Shown here one piece after another: positions 8,169-17,167 of a stretch of DNA of 64,000 nt. Within the stretch, counting starts at the first letter, position 1; each line of letters begins with the position of its first letter. The translations under genes and the position numbers were made by a program. Under the pieces are notes generated by a model. That model saw only the letters and a list, made by a program, of their open reading frames with translations, was not told the origin of the DNA and ran no database searches. The stretch lies in contig NZ_WARX01000035.1 of the NCBI RefSeq assembly GCF_009720385.1, positions 49,728 through 113,727 on the forward strand, in the 5' to 3' direction. Origin of the DNA: Catellatospora vulcania. Its GTDB lineage: Bacteria > Actinomycetota > Actinomycetes > Mycobacteriales > Micromonosporaceae.

Positions 8169-8474
8169 CTATTTGATCTTCTTGGTGCCCTGGGCGGTGA
8201 TGTCGGCGTACTCGGGGTGCTTGTCCAGCCAGCCGGCCAGGAACGGGCAGATCGGCACCACGGTGCGGCCCTTGGCCCGGGAGTCGTCCAGCACCGTGCG
8301 GGCCAGTTTGCTGCCGACGCCCTGGCCCTCGTACGCCGGGGCGACCTCGGTGTGGGTGAACACGATGACATTGCCGGTGAGCTGGTACGTCATGAACCCG
8401 GCCACCGTCTGCTCCGCGCTGTCGCGGGCCTCGAACCGTTCGCGCTCGGGCGCGTCCGTCACGTCGATCGACAT
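8169..8474 (-). CDS. GNAT-type N-acetyltransferase, YjdJ-like
   Basis: The 101-residue protein belongs to the short GNAT_acetyltr-2/YjdJ group. FMTYQLTGNVIVFTHTEV is followed by the acetyl-CoA pyrophosphate loop EGQGVGSKLARTVLDDSRAK and VVPICPFLAGWLDKHPEY, the family's signature end. Such proteins are soluble, very short acyltransferases whose substrates are mostly unknown. ATG at 8474 is the last methionine before the homology. It is divergent from the SNF2 helicase gene, with 133 bp between the start codons. Confidence 0.9.
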   Translation of the reverse strand: MSIDVTDAPERERFEARDSAEQTVAGFMTYQLTGNVIVFTHTEVAPAYEGQGVGSKLARTVLDDSRAKGRTVVPICPFLAGWLDKHPEYADITAQGTKKIK

Positions 8475-8607
8475 CCGGCCATCGTAGCCCGCGGCCCGGG
8501 TGCGACCGGCGTTGCGGCTGGTGGGGGTGGTGCGCGGGCGGGGTCGCGGCCGCAGGCGTGAGAGGATCGGCGGCGGTCTGCTCGTCGGAGAACCCGGAGG
8601 TCCGCGC

Positions 8608-11600
8608 GTGTTGGTAGCGCACTGCGTGTACACCGCCGACGGCAGCTGGGAGTTCTGGGCCGAGGACGCTGACCTGCATGCGGTGCTGCCCGCGCAGCGG
8701 GAACGGCGCACGGACCGGCCGCAGCCGCATCCGTTCGCGGTGCCCGCCGACCGCCTGGCCGCGGCGCTGGGCGCGATCGGCGACCCGGACGGCGGCGACC
8801 AGGCGGGCTGGTCGGTCCTGGCCCTGCCCGCCCACGCCGGACGGCCGGCGCCGTCGGCGGACCTCGGCACGGGCCCCGACCCGGAGCGGCTGGCCCCGTT
8901 CGTCGTCCCGACCCTGCGGATGGACGCCACCGCGGCGCTGCGGCTGCTGCCCGGCCTCGCCCCGATCGGCGGCTCCACCGTGCGCTTCGCGACCGCGCTG
9001 GCCCGCGCCGCCGCGCACCTGGTCGGCAGCGGGCTGGTGACTCCGGCGCTGACCTGGGACGAAGACAGCGGGTTCTGGTTCGCCGACTGGCGTGCGGCGT
9101 CGTCGTTGCAGGTCGCTGCGGTACGCATCCCGCTGCTCGCGGCGATGCCACCGGCGCTGCGCTGCTGGCTGTACGACGACGAGGTGGCCCTGGCCCCGAT
9201 CGACGGGGTGTTCGACGCGGCGCTCGACTCGATGGTGGACGCGCTGGCCAATCAGGCGGTGTCGGGTCTGGGCGCGGCCGTGCTGCCCGACCGGCGGGGC
9301 CGGGTGACCCGTCAGACGCACGCCGCCGCGCAGGTGCTCACGGCGCTCACCTCCGCCGACAACGTGATCGAAGCCGACCAGATCGACCCGCACGAGGCGA
9401 GCCGGCTGGCACGCTCCCTGGCCGCGTGGCGGACCGGCGGGTCTCGCAGCGGCGGCCTGGTCCGCACCTGCCTGCGCCTGGTCGCCCCCGGCGACGACGC
9501 CGGACCCGGCAGCGCGGTCCGGCCGGGCGTCGCGGCACAGACCGCCGGCGACGCGGACGAGGCGGGCATCTGGCGGCTGGAGCTGCTGCTGCAGTCGCAC
9601 GAGGACCCGTCGCTGGTCGCCGGGGCGGCCGAGGTGTGGCGGCTCGACGGCAACGCGCTCCTGTTCGCCGAGGCCGGCCTCGACCCGCAGGCCGAACTGC
9701 TGGCCGGTCTCGGCCGGGCCGCGCAGCACTACCCGCCGCTGGCGCGGGCGCTGCGGCAGGCGGCCCCGGTCGGCATGGCGCTGGACGGCGAGGACGCGCT
9801 GATCTTCCTGCGCCGGCACGCTTCGGGGCTGGCCGCCGCGGGCCTCGGTGTGCTGCTGCCCGCCTGGTGGAGCGGCCCGCGGCCGCGGCTCGGGCTGCGC
9901 CTGAACGCGCAGACCCCGCCGCAGCCCGGCATCGTCGCCAAGGAGTCCCAGCTCGGCATGGACCAACTCGTCGAGTACGCCTGGCAGGTGGCCCTCGGCG
10001 ACGACGTGCTCACCGAGCAGGAGCTGGCCGCGCTGGCCGAGGCGAAGTCACCGCTGGTCCGGATACGCGGGCAGTGGGTCGAGGTGGACCAGGCCCGGCT
10101 CGCGGCCGGGCTCAAGCAACTCGGCAGGTCCCAGCGGCGGCCCATGACCGCGCGCGACGTGCTGCGGGCGGGCCTGCTCGGCGAGGGCGCCGAGACCGGG
10201 CTGCCGATGGTCGGGGTCGCCGCCACCGGCTGGCTCGGCGAGCTGCTGGCCGGCGGACCGGGCGGCGGCTTCCAGGCGCTGCCGACTCCCGACGGGTTCG
10301 GCGCGCAGTTGCGCCCGTACCAGGAGCGCGGTCTGGGCTGGCTGTCGTTCATGGACGCGCTCGGCTCGGGGGCGGTGCTGGCCGACGACATGGGCCTGGG
10401 CAAGACCATCCAGGTCCTGGCGCTGCTGGAACGCGAACGCCGGCAGGCCCCGGGACTCGGCCCGACCCTGCTGGTCTGCCCGATGTCGCTGGTCGCGAAC
10501 TGGCAGCGGGAGGCGGCGCGGTTCGCGCCGAAGCTGACGGTGCACGTGCACCACGGCGCGGAGCGGCTGACCGGCGAGCAGTTCGGTGCCGCGGTCGCGG
10601 GCGTGGACCTGGTGCTGACCACCTACAGCCTGGCGCTGCGGGATCAGCGGGAGCTGGCCGAGGTGGGCTGGCGGCGCATCGTGGTCGACGAGGCGCAGGC
10701 GATCAAGAACGCGGCGGCCAAGCAGTCGCGGGCGATCCGGGCGCTGCCCGCCTCGCGGCGCATCGCGCTGACCGGCACCCCGGTCGAGAACCGGCTGGCC
10801 GACCTGCACTCGATCATGGAGTTCGCCAACCCGGGCCTGCTGGGCAGCGCGGAGTCGTTCAAGCGGCGCTTCGCCGTGCCGATCGAGCGCGACGGCGACG
10901 AGCAGGCGGCGGCCCGGCTGCGCCGGGTGACCGGGGCGTTCATGCTGCGCCGGGTCAAGACCGACCCGAGCATCATCTCCGACCTGCCCGACAAGATCGA
11001 GATGACGGTTGCCTGCAACCTGACCCGCGAGCAGGCGACGCTGTACCAGGCGGTGCTCGACGACATGCTGCGCCGGATCGAGCAGGCCGACGGCATCGAC
11101 CGCCGGGGGCTGATCCTGGGCACGCTGACGAAGCTGAAGCAGGTCTGCAACCACCCCGCGCAGCTGCTGAAGGACGGCTCGCGGATCGCCGGGCGCTCGG
11201 GCAAGGTCGCGCGGGTCGAGGAGATCTGCGAGGAGGTGCTCGCCGCCGGCGAGAAGGCGCTGCTGTTCACCCAGTTCGCCGAGTTCGGCGGGATGCTGTC
11301 CGAGCACCTGTCGGCGGTCTTCGGGCAGCCCGTGCCGTTCCTGCACGGGGCGGTGGACCGCAAGGCCCGTGACGGCATGGTCGCCGCGTTCCAGGGCGAG
11401 GGCGGGCCAGGCTTGTTCGTGCTGTCGCTCAAGGCCGGCGGCGTCGGGCTGAACCTGACCGCGGCCAACCACGTCATCCACGTCGACCGGTGGTGGAACC
11501 CGGCGGTCGAGAACCAGGCCACCGACCGGGCGTTCCGCATCGGGCAGCGCCGGAACGTGCAGGTGCGCAAGCTGATGTGCGCGGGCACCCTCGAGGAGCG

Positions 11601-11736
11601 CATCGACGCGGTGCTGGAGCAGAAGAAGGCCCTGGCCGAGGCGACCGTCGGCAGCGGTGAGGCGTGGCTGACCGAGCTGTCCACCGACGCGCTGCGCGAT
11701 CTCGTCGCGCTGACCCGCGACGCGGTCGCCGAGTAG
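8608..11736 (+). CDS. SNF2-family DEAD/DEAH-box ATPase (Swi2/Snf2-like)
   Basis: The 1042-residue protein has a long N-terminal SNF2-associated region (residues 1 to about 540) and then a complete Swi2/Snf2 motor. Visible are LRPYQERGLGWLSFM, the Walker A GAVLADDMGLGKTIQVLALL near residue 590, DEAQAIKN (Walker B/DEXQ) near 693, LTGTPVENRLADLHSIMEF, and a C-terminal helicase half with LFTQFAEF, GGVGLNLTAANHVIHVDRWW and ENQATDRAFRIGQ. These proteins use ATP to move along double-stranded DNA or to remodel protein-DNA complexes. The GTG start is set by GGAGG at 8596-8600 with a 7-nt spacer. The SWIM-domain gene begins 10 bp after the stop, and this pair is a recurrent bacterial arrangement, so the two proteins probably act together. 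Confidence 0.95.
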   Translation: MLVAHCVYTADGSWEFWAEDADLHAVLPAQRERRTDRPQPHPFAVPADRLAAALGAIGDPDGGDQAGWSVLALPAHAGRPAPSADLGTGPDPERLAPFVVPTLRMDATAALRLLPGLAPIGGSTVRFATALARAAAHLVGSGLVTPALTWDEDSGFWFADWRAASSLQVAAVRIPLLAAMPPALRCWLYDDEVALAPIDGVFDAALDSMVDALANQAVSGLGAAVLPDRRGRVTRQTHAAAQVLTALTSADNVIEADQIDPHEASRLARSLAAWRTGGSRSGGLVRTCLRLVAPGDDAGPGSAVRPGVAAQTAGDADEAGIWRLELLLQSHEDPSLVAGAAEVWRLDGNALLFAEAGLDPQAELLAGLGRAAQHYPPLARALRQAAPVGMALDGEDALIFLRRHASGLAAAGLGVLLPAWWSGPRPRLGLRLNAQTPPQPGIVAKESQLGMDQLVEYAWQVALGDDVLTEQELAALAEAKSPLVRIRGQWVEVDQARLAAGLKQLGRSQRRPMTARDVLRAGLLGEGAETGLPMVGVAATGWLGELLAGGPGGGFQALPTPDGFGAQLRPYQERGLGWLSFMDALGSGAVLADDMGLGKTIQVLALLERERRQAPGLGPTLLVCPMSLVANWQREAARFAPKLTVHVHHGAERLTGEQFGAAVAGVDLVLTTYSLALRDQRELAEVGWRRIVVDEAQAIKNAAAKQSRAIRALPASRRIALTGTPVENRLADLHSIMEFANPGLLGSAESFKRRFAVPIERDGDEQAAARLRRVTGAFMLRRVKTDPSIISDLPDKIEMTVACNLTREQATLYQAVLDDMLRRIEQADGIDRRGLILGTLTKLKQVCNHPAQLLKDGSRIAGRSGKVARVEEICEEVLAAGEKALLFTQFAEFGGMLSEHLSAVFGQPVPFLHGAVDRKARDGMVAAFQGEGGPGLFVLSLKAGGVGLNLTAANHVIHVDRWWNPAVENQATDRAFRIGQRRNVQVRKLMCAGTLEERIDAVLEQKKALAEATVGSGEAWLTELSTDALRDLVALTRDAVAE

Positions 11737-11746
11737 GAGGGGGCAC

Positions 11747-13033
11747 ATGACGGGACGGCGCAGACGCGCAGCCGCGACACCGCAGCATGCCGAGGGCTTC
11801 GCCGACGGCCCGCACGACGACGGGTTCGACCACGGGGCACCTGACGACGGGTTCGAAGACGGGTTCGACGACGGGGCACCTGACGACGGGTTCGGCGACA
11901 GCGATCACGACCAGGACGACCGGCACGGCGGCGACCAGGATCACCACGGGTCCGGGGAGTCGAGCGGCGACCGGGGCAGCCGGACGGCGGGTGGCGAAGG
12001 CGGCGGATGGCGCGGGTTCCCGGTGGCCAAGCCCCGGCTGCCCGCCGACGGCATCCAGGCCCGCAGCCGGCGCGGCGACGTCGCCACCACCTGGTGGTCG
12101 CGGCGCTTCCTGGCGGCGATCGAGTCGCCGGAGACGGCGAGCCGGCTGGCCCGCGGCAAGTCGTACGCGCGGTCGGGCCAGGTGCTGTCGCTCACGATCG
12201 CGCCCGGGGCCGTGTCCGCGACGGTGCAGGGGTCACGGCTCCAGCCGTACGCGGTGACCGTCGCCGCGCCGCCTTTCACGCCCGCGCAGTGCGGTCGCGT
12301 GGTAGCCGCGCTGGCGCAGCAGGCGGTGTTCAGCGCGGAGCTGCTGGCCGGGCGGATGCCCGAGGACATCGAGCAGGTGCTGTCCCCGCTGGGCCTGTCG
12401 CTGTTCCCGTCCGCGCACCAGCTGGACCTGGAGTGTTCCTGCCCGGACTGGGGCAACCCCTGCAAGCACGCCGCCGCGGTCTGCTTCCTGCTGGCCGAGC
12501 AGTTCGACGCCGACCCGTTCACGATCCTGCACTGGCGCGGCCTGCCCCGGGCCGGGCTGCTGGACGACCTGCGGACGCACCGGGCCGAGCAGGCAGGCGA
12601 CACCGGCGCTGCCGAGGTCTACGAACCGGACGAGCTGCGCGGCTTCTGGGCCGGTGGGCCGCTGCCCCCGCCGCCGCCCGCCGATCCCGACGCGGCGTCC
12701 CGGCTGCTGGCCCGGCTGGGGCCGGTGGGCATCGTTATCGGCGGCATGGACTTCGCGAAAGCCCTGGCGCCGGCGTACGAGGCCATGGTGCGGCACCGAC
12801 CGGACCCGCCGCTGCCGACCGGCGACCCCACCGGGCCTTCCCCGCAGCGGCCGGACCCGCCCGTCGCGCTGCCGCCGGACGCGCTGCCGCCGGACGGGAC
12901 GGACGGCAGCCGTGAGCTGCCCGGCGCGGCCGAGGTGCGCGCCTGGGCCCGGGACAACGGCATCGAGGTCAACGCGCGCGGCCGCCTCCGCACCGACGTG
13001 GTGCAGGCCTACCGCGACGCGCACGGCGGCTGA
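11747..13033 (+). CDS. SWIM zinc-finger protein with Lsr2-like C-terminal tail
   Basis: The 428-residue protein pairs with the SNF2 ATPase upstream. Residues about 15-60 are an acidic, repetitive segment built on DDGF/GAPDDGF units. The conserved core runs from WWSRRFLAAIES to LECSCPDWGNPCKHAAAV, which holds the SWIM CxCx(n)CxH zinc ligands near residues 227-240. A proline-rich linker follows, and the last 35 residues (VRAWARDNGIEVNARGRLRT followed by DVVQAYRDAHG) resemble the C-terminal DNA-binding domain of Lsr2, including the RGR AT-hook-like tripeptide. SWIM domains bind DNA or proteins, and the tail would add a second DNA contact. The Lsr2 comparison is my inference from motif shape. Confidence 0.88.
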   Translation: MTGRRRRAAATPQHAEGFADGPHDDGFDHGAPDDGFEDGFDDGAPDDGFGDSDHDQDDRHGGDQDHHGSGESSGDRGSRTAGGEGGGWRGFPVAKPRLPADGIQARSRRGDVATTWWSRRFLAAIESPETASRLARGKSYARSGQVLSLTIAPGAVSATVQGSRLQPYAVTVAAPPFTPAQCGRVVAALAQQAVFSAELLAGRMPEDIEQVLSPLGLSLFPSAHQLDLECSCPDWGNPCKHAAAVCFLLAEQFDADPFTILHWRGLPRAGLLDDLRTHRAEQAGDTGAAEVYEPDELRGFWAGGPLPPPPPADPDAASRLLARLGPVGIVIGGMDFAKALAPAYEAMVRHRPDPPLPTGDPTGPSPQRPDPPVALPPDALPPDGTDGSRELPGAAEVRAWARDNGIEVNARGRLRTDVVQAYRDAHGG

Positions 13034-13092
13034 CCCACGGCTGTCGCGGCGGGCGAGCGGGAGCGGTGTGCGCCGGCCGGTGGGGAGGATGT

Positions 13093-14229
13093 TCAGCGGC
13101 CCAGCGGGCCCGCGCGGTGGATGGGGCCGTCCACGTCGGACAGCACCGCACCGGTGCCGCCCCAGTGCAGCGCCACGATCTCGGCGGCGATGCTGACCGC
13201 GGTCTCCTCCGGGGTGCGCGCGCCCAGGTCCAGGCCGATCGGCGAGCGCAGCCGGCCCAGCTCGGACTCGGTCAGGCCCTCCTCGCGCAGCCGGGCCAGC
13301 CGATCGGAGTGGGTGCGGCGGGAACCCATCGCGCCGACGTACGCCACGGGCAGCCGCAGGGCCAGCTCCAGCAGTGGCACGTCGAACTTCGGGTCGTGGG
13401 TGAGCACGCACAGCACGGTGCGCCCGTCGACGCGCCCCGCGTCGACCTCGCCCTCCAGGTAGCGGTGCGGCCATTCGACGACGACGTCGTCGGCGGACGG
13501 GAAGCGCTTAGGGGTCGCGAACACGGCGCGGGCGTCGCAGACCGTCACGTGGTAGCCCAGGAACGAGCCGATGCGGGCCACCGCGGCGGCGAAGTCGATC
13601 GCCCCGAACACGATCATCCGGGCGGGCGGGGCGTACGAGTTGACGAACACGGCCAGCTCGTCGCCGCGGCGCTCGCCGTCGGGGCCGTAGTGCAGCATGC
13701 CGGTGCGCCCGGCGGCCAGCAGCCCGCGGGCGTCGTCGGCGACGGCGGCGTCGAGCCGGGCGGAGCCGAACGAGCCGCTGGCGCCGCCCTCCTCGATGAT
13801 CAGCCGCTGCCCGTGGCGGGGCGAGTCGGCGGGCGCGATGCAGGTCGCCACGGCCACCGGGCGGCCCGCCCGGACCGCCGCCACGACTTCGCCGAGCTGC
13901 GGGAACGTCTCGCGTGACACCTGCTCGACGAACACCTCGATGATGCCGCCGCAGGTCAGGCCGATGGCGTACGCGTCGTCGTCGCTGACGCCGTAGCGCT
14001 GCAGCACCGGCCGCGCCCCCGGGTCCGCGGCGACGTCGGTGGCCAGCTCGTACACGGCCCCCTCGACGCAGCCGCCGGACACGCTGCCGACGGCCTCCCC
14101 ACCCGGTGCGACGAGCATCGACGCGCCGGGCCGCCGGGGCGCGGACTGCCAGGTCCGCACGACGGTCGCCACGCCGGACACGCCACCGGCGGCCCAGGCC
14201 CGGAACAGGTCGTCGAGCACGTCACGCAC
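13093..14229 (-). CDS. pucA: XdhC/CoxI family molybdenum-enzyme maturation factor
   Basis: XdhC-type proteins bind the molybdenum cofactor and help insert its sulfurated form into xanthine dehydrogenase. The 378-residue protein has the N-terminal XdhC_CoxI domain (RTWQSAPRRPGASMLV, then SVSGGCVEGAVYE near residue 49 and LTCGGIIEVFVE near 91) and a C-terminal Rossmann-type domain (ARMIVFGAIDFAAAVARIGS near 203, HDPKFDVPLLELAL, YVGAMGSRRTHSDR, RSPIGLDLGARTPEE). It is the last gene of the purine operon and overlaps the upstream MocA-like gene by 8 bp, as for the pucA/pucB pair of Bacillus. Loss would be expected to leave the Mo enzyme inactive. Confidence 0.93.
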   Translation of the reverse strand: MRDVLDDLFRAWAAGGVSGVATVVRTWQSAPRRPGASMLVAPGGEAVGSVSGGCVEGAVYELATDVAADPGARPVLQRYGVSDDDAYAIGLTCGGIIEVFVEQVSRETFPQLGEVVAAVRAGRPVAVATCIAPADSPRHGQRLIIEEGGASGSFGSARLDAAVADDARGLLAAGRTGMLHYGPDGERRGDELAVFVNSYAPPARMIVFGAIDFAAAVARIGSFLGYHVTVCDARAVFATPKRFPSADDVVVEWPHRYLEGEVDAGRVDGRTVLCVLTHDPKFDVPLLELALRLPVAYVGAMGSRRTHSDRLARLREEGLTESELGRLRSPIGLDLGARTPEETAVSIAAEIVALHWGGTGAVLSDVDGPIHRAGPLGR

Positions 14230-14773
14230 GGGGCACGTCCAGGTCCGCGCCGTCGGAGACGTCGTCGCAGGGCACCGTTTCCACCTCGTGCCGGGCCAGG
14301 TAGGGCCGGGCCCCGACGTCGCCCACGGCGAGCTCGGCCGCCCCGGCCCAGTGGTCGCGTCCCAGCAGCACCGGATGCCCCCCGTCCCCGCCGTAGGTGG
14401 CCACCCGCAGTGTGTCCGGTTTCGCGCCCGCGCCGACCCGGCGCACCGCCTCGGCGGTGATCCCCGGTGTGTCCACCAGCAGCACCACTACAGCGTCCAC
14501 CTGCGGCGGCAGCGCCGCCAACCCGGCGCGCAGGGACGAGCCCATGCCGGTACGCCACTCCTTGTTGATCACCACGAGCGCCCCGGGCAGCGCCGGAGCG
14601 CGGGCCGCCCCCGCACCGAGCACGACCACGACCGGGTCGCACTCGCCGTCGCGCAGCGTCCGCAGCGCGTGCTGCACCATCAGCACCCCGTCGCCCGGCA
14701 CCACGGCCAGCGCCTTGGGCATCCCGTACCGCCGCCCGGCCCCCGCCGCGAGCAGCAATCCCCCGACCGCCAT
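14222..14773 (-). CDS. pucB: MocA-like molybdenum cofactor cytidylyl/nucleotidyltransferase
   Basis: The 183-residue protein is an NTP-transferase of the MobA/MocA fold. The N-terminal LLLAAGAGRRYGMPKALA loop near residue 5 binds the nucleotide, WRTGMGSSLRAGL near 75 is the second family motif, and VVLLVDTPGIT near 97 carries the metal-binding Asp. GGHPVLLGRDHW follows near 135. MocA makes the cytosine-dinucleotide form of the cofactor used by xanthine-dehydrogenase-type enzymes. ATG at 14773 is chosen because the fold starts directly after it. It begins 2 bp after the allantoicase stop and overlaps pucA, so it is translated within the same operon. Confidence 0.88.
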   Translation of the reverse strand: MAVGGLLLAAGAGRRYGMPKALAVVPGDGVLMVQHALRTLRDGECDPVVVVLGAGAARAPALPGALVVINKEWRTGMGSSLRAGLAALPPQVDAVVVLLVDTPGITAEAVRRVGAGAKPDTLRVATYGGDGGHPVLLGRDHWAGAAELAVGDVGARPYLARHEVETVPCDDVSDGADLDVPRA

Positions 14774-14775
14774 AC

Positions 14776-15762
14776 TCAGCCCTCCCCAGCCTCCTGATCC
14801 GTCCACGGTGCGGCGAGCCCCTCCCGGGCTGCGGGCGTCAGGCTGCCGTACAGGCGCAGCCGGGCCATGCCGCCGTCGGGGTAGATGTCCAGGCGTGCCC
14901 CGTCGACCGGGCCGTCGTGCGACAGCCGGAACCGGTGGCGGGTGTCGGGCTGCAGCCTGGTGCGCGCCAGCAGCGGTTCGCCGCCGGGCCCGGTCAGCGC
15001 CGCCCAGCCGGGGGCGTTGCCTTTGAAGTGTGAGGTGTCCAGCTCGGCCAGCGCGATCACGCCCGGGGCGGCCAGGCGCACCTGGACCCAGTCGTTGCCG
15101 TCGTCGCGCCGCCGCCGGGTCTCCCAGCCCTCGCCCATGCTGGCCGCCAGGCCCGGCAGCAGCAGGTTGCCGGGCGAGCCGTAGAAGCGGTCGCTGCAGT
15201 CGACGACCCGGCCGCCCAGCTCGGCAGCGGCCAGGTCGACCGTGTCGGGCAGCAGGCGCGGGTCAGGGGCGGGGACGCCGTGTACGCGCAGCCGGGCCAC
15301 CCCGCCGTCGGGGTGGATGGTCAGCCGGACGTGGGTGACCAGCCGCCCGGCGTCGACCGCGAAGCGGTTGCGGGTGTCGCCCTGTAGCGGCGCACGCTCG
15401 ACCAGCGGGAACCAGTCCGCGCGGGCCAGCTCGGCGGGCGAGGGGTAGCCGTCGGCCCGGCAGCCCTCGACGGACGCCTCGGGCGGGTAGTTGCCGGTGA
15501 AGAACGCGGTGTCGACGACGACGCCGTGCACGTGGCCGGGTGCGCCGAGCCGGAGCACCGCGTGGTCGTGGCCGGGTTCGCGGCGGCGGCGGGTCTCCCA
15601 GCCGTCGTACACCTGGCCCTTCGCGCCGAAGGTGCGCGGGGTGAAGGTCGGCGCCCACGGGTTGACCAGGTTGTCGCGCTCGGCGAAGAACTCGTCGTTG
15701 GCGGCCACGACACTGCCGCCGACGGCCCGCGAGGCCAGGTCGAGCAGCTCCTCGAAGCTCAC
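14776..15762 (-). CDS. alc: Allantoicase
   Basis: Allantoicase hydrolyses allantoate to ureidoglycolate and urea. The 328-residue protein has the expected internal duplication of two beta-jelly-roll halves. GWETRRRREPGHDHAVLRLG and VVVDTAFFTGNYPPEASVEG in the first half (residues about 55-100) match GWETRRRRDDGNDWVQVRLA and LDTSHFKGNAPGWAAL in the second (about 218-262). The GTG at 15762 gives the normal family length; an upstream in-frame ATG would add 55 unconserved residues. About 100 bp separate it from allB, an unusually wide gap for this operon, and the gap holds a partial duplication of the allB end. Confidence 0.95.
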   Translation of the reverse strand: MSFEELLDLASRAVGGSVVAANDEFFAERDNLVNPWAPTFTPRTFGAKGQVYDGWETRRRREPGHDHAVLRLGAPGHVHGVVVDTAFFTGNYPPEASVEGCRADGYPSPAELARADWFPLVERAPLQGDTRNRFAVDAGRLVTHVRLTIHPDGGVARLRVHGVPAPDPRLLPDTVDLAAAELGGRVVDCSDRFYGSPGNLLLPGLAASMGEGWETRRRRDDGNDWVQVRLAAPGVIALAELDTSHFKGNAPGWAALTGPGGEPLLARTRLQPDTRHRFRLSHDGPVDGARLDIYPDGGMARLRLYGSLTPAAREGLAAPWTDQEAGEG

Positions 15763-15810
15763 TGCGTCACCTGCCCGCAGTCCTCCGCCGGGATCGGTGC
15801 GACGCCTCCC

Positions 15811-15907
15811 GCGCTCATGCGCTGCCGGGTCGCAGCAGGCGGCCGAGGACCGACTGCTTTCGCGCTCATGCCCCGCCTCCCGGCCGCAGCAGGCGTCCGA
15901 TCGGTTC
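15811..15907 (-). repeat. Degenerate duplication of the allB 3' end
   Basis: Two units of about 46 bp follow one another (about 15811-15856 and 15862-15907). Both read, on the minus strand, GRLLRPG followed after a few residues by an ATGA stop and then GCGCG. The upstream unit is the real C-terminus of allantoinase and the downstream unit is an untranslated imperfect copy. Confidence 0.5.
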
Positions 15908-17167
15908 CACCCCGGCCAGGCGGCCACGCAGCCAGGTGTCGCGGACGACGCCGCGCAGGGTCCGGCCGTCGTACGGCGACACGTGGTGGCGGTGCAGCAG
16001 CCGGCTCGCGTCGACGGTGAACTCGGCGTCGGCGTCGAAGGCGACCAGGTCCGCGTCCGCGCCCACGGCGATGCGGCCCTTGCCGGGCAGGCCGACCAGG
16101 TCGGCGGTGTTGCCGGCCATCCAGCGCACCACGTCGGCGAGGCTGTGCCCGCGCCGCGCCGCCGCGGTCCACATCAGCGGCAGCCCGAGCTGCACGGACG
16201 CGATGCCGCCCCAGGCGGTGCCGAAGTCGCCCGCCTTCAGCTCGGGCGGGCACGGCGAGTGGTCGGACACCACGCAGTCGATCAGTCCGTCGGCCAGCGC
16301 CTGCCACAACGCGTCCTGATGCGACTTGTCGCGGATCGGCGGGCAGCACTTGTACTGCGTCGCGCCGTCGGGCACCTCGGACTCGTCGAGCACCAGGTAG
16401 TGCGGGCAGGTCTCGGCGGTGATACGGACGCCCTCCCGGCGGGCCGCGGCGATCAGCGGCAGCGCGTCGGCGGCGGCCAGGTGCAGGATGTGCACCCGCG
16501 CCCCGGTGCGCTCGGCCGCCTCGATCACGGCGGCGACGGCCCGGCGCTCGGCCCGCGGCGGGCGCGAGGCCACGAAGTCGGCGAAGTGCTTGCCGTGCGC
16601 GGGCGTGACCAGGGACGGGTCCTCGGCGTGCAGCACGAACAGCGCGTCGACCGCGCCGAGCGCCTCTTCGAGCCCGGCCGGGTCGAGCGGCGGGAACTCG
16701 GGCACACCCGAGTCGATGAGGAACGCCTTGAACCCGAGCACGCCCTGGTCGTGCAGCGCGCGCAGCTGCCCCGCGTTGCCGGGCACGGCGCCGCCCCAGA
16801 AGCCGACGTCGACGAAGCACTGCTCGACGGCGGCGGCCCGCTTGACGTGCAGCGCCTGCACGTCGACGGTCGGCGGGACCGAGTTCAGCGGCATGTCGAC
16901 GATGGTGGTGACGCCGCCCGCGGCGGCGGCCCGGGTGGCGCTGTCGAAGCCCTCCCACTGGGTGCGGCCGGGCTCGTTGACGTGCACGTGGGTGTCGACC
17001 AGGCCGGGCAGCAGCGCGCACTCGCCCAGGTCGATGACGTCGTCGCCGGACAGCGCCTGGAATCCGACGACCGCGGCGATGACGCCGTCACGGATGCCGA
17101 CGTCGGCGGGCCGTTCGCCGTCCGGGGTCAGTGTCCGGTGCGAGCGCAGAATGAGGTCGTAGTTCAC
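15866..17167 (-). CDS. allB: Allantoinase
   Basis: Allantoinase opens the hydantoin ring of allantoin to give allantoate. The 433-residue protein is a cyclic amidohydrolase with GLVDTHVHVNEPGRTQWEGF near residue 55 (HxH metal ligands), GVLGFKAFLIDSG near 145 (the lysine that is carboxylated to bridge the two metals), HAEDPSL near 177, HILHLAAADAL near 218 and CVVSDHSPCPPE near 290 (metal-binding Asp). All catalytic positions are present. It starts with GTG and overlaps the stop of the DUF6986 gene by 4 bp, so the two are translationally coupled. Confidence 0.96.
   Translation of the reverse strand: MNYDLILRSHRTLTPDGERPADVGIRDGVIAAVVGFQALSGDDVIDLGECALLPGLVDTHVHVNEPGRTQWEGFDSATRAAAAGGVTTIVDMPLNSVPPTVDVQALHVKRAAAVEQCFVDVGFWGGAVPGNAGQLRALHDQGVLGFKAFLIDSGVPEFPPLDPAGLEEALGAVDALFVLHAEDPSLVTPAHGKHFADFVASRPPRAERRAVAAVIEAAERTGARVHILHLAAADALPLIAAARREGVRITAETCPHYLVLDESEVPDGATQYKCCPPIRDKSHQDALWQALADGLIDCVVSDHSPCPPELKAGDFGTAWGGIASVQLGLPLMWTAAARRGHSLADVVRWMAGNTADLVGLPGKGRIAVGADADLVAFDADAEFTVDASRLLHRHHVSPYDGRTLRGVVRDTWLRGRLAGVEPIGRLLRPGGGA

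Noticed and set aside
8128..9966. Long minus-strand open frame opposite the helicase start
   Set aside because: It overlaps the well-supported GNAT and SNF2 genes and shows low-complexity shadow composition only.
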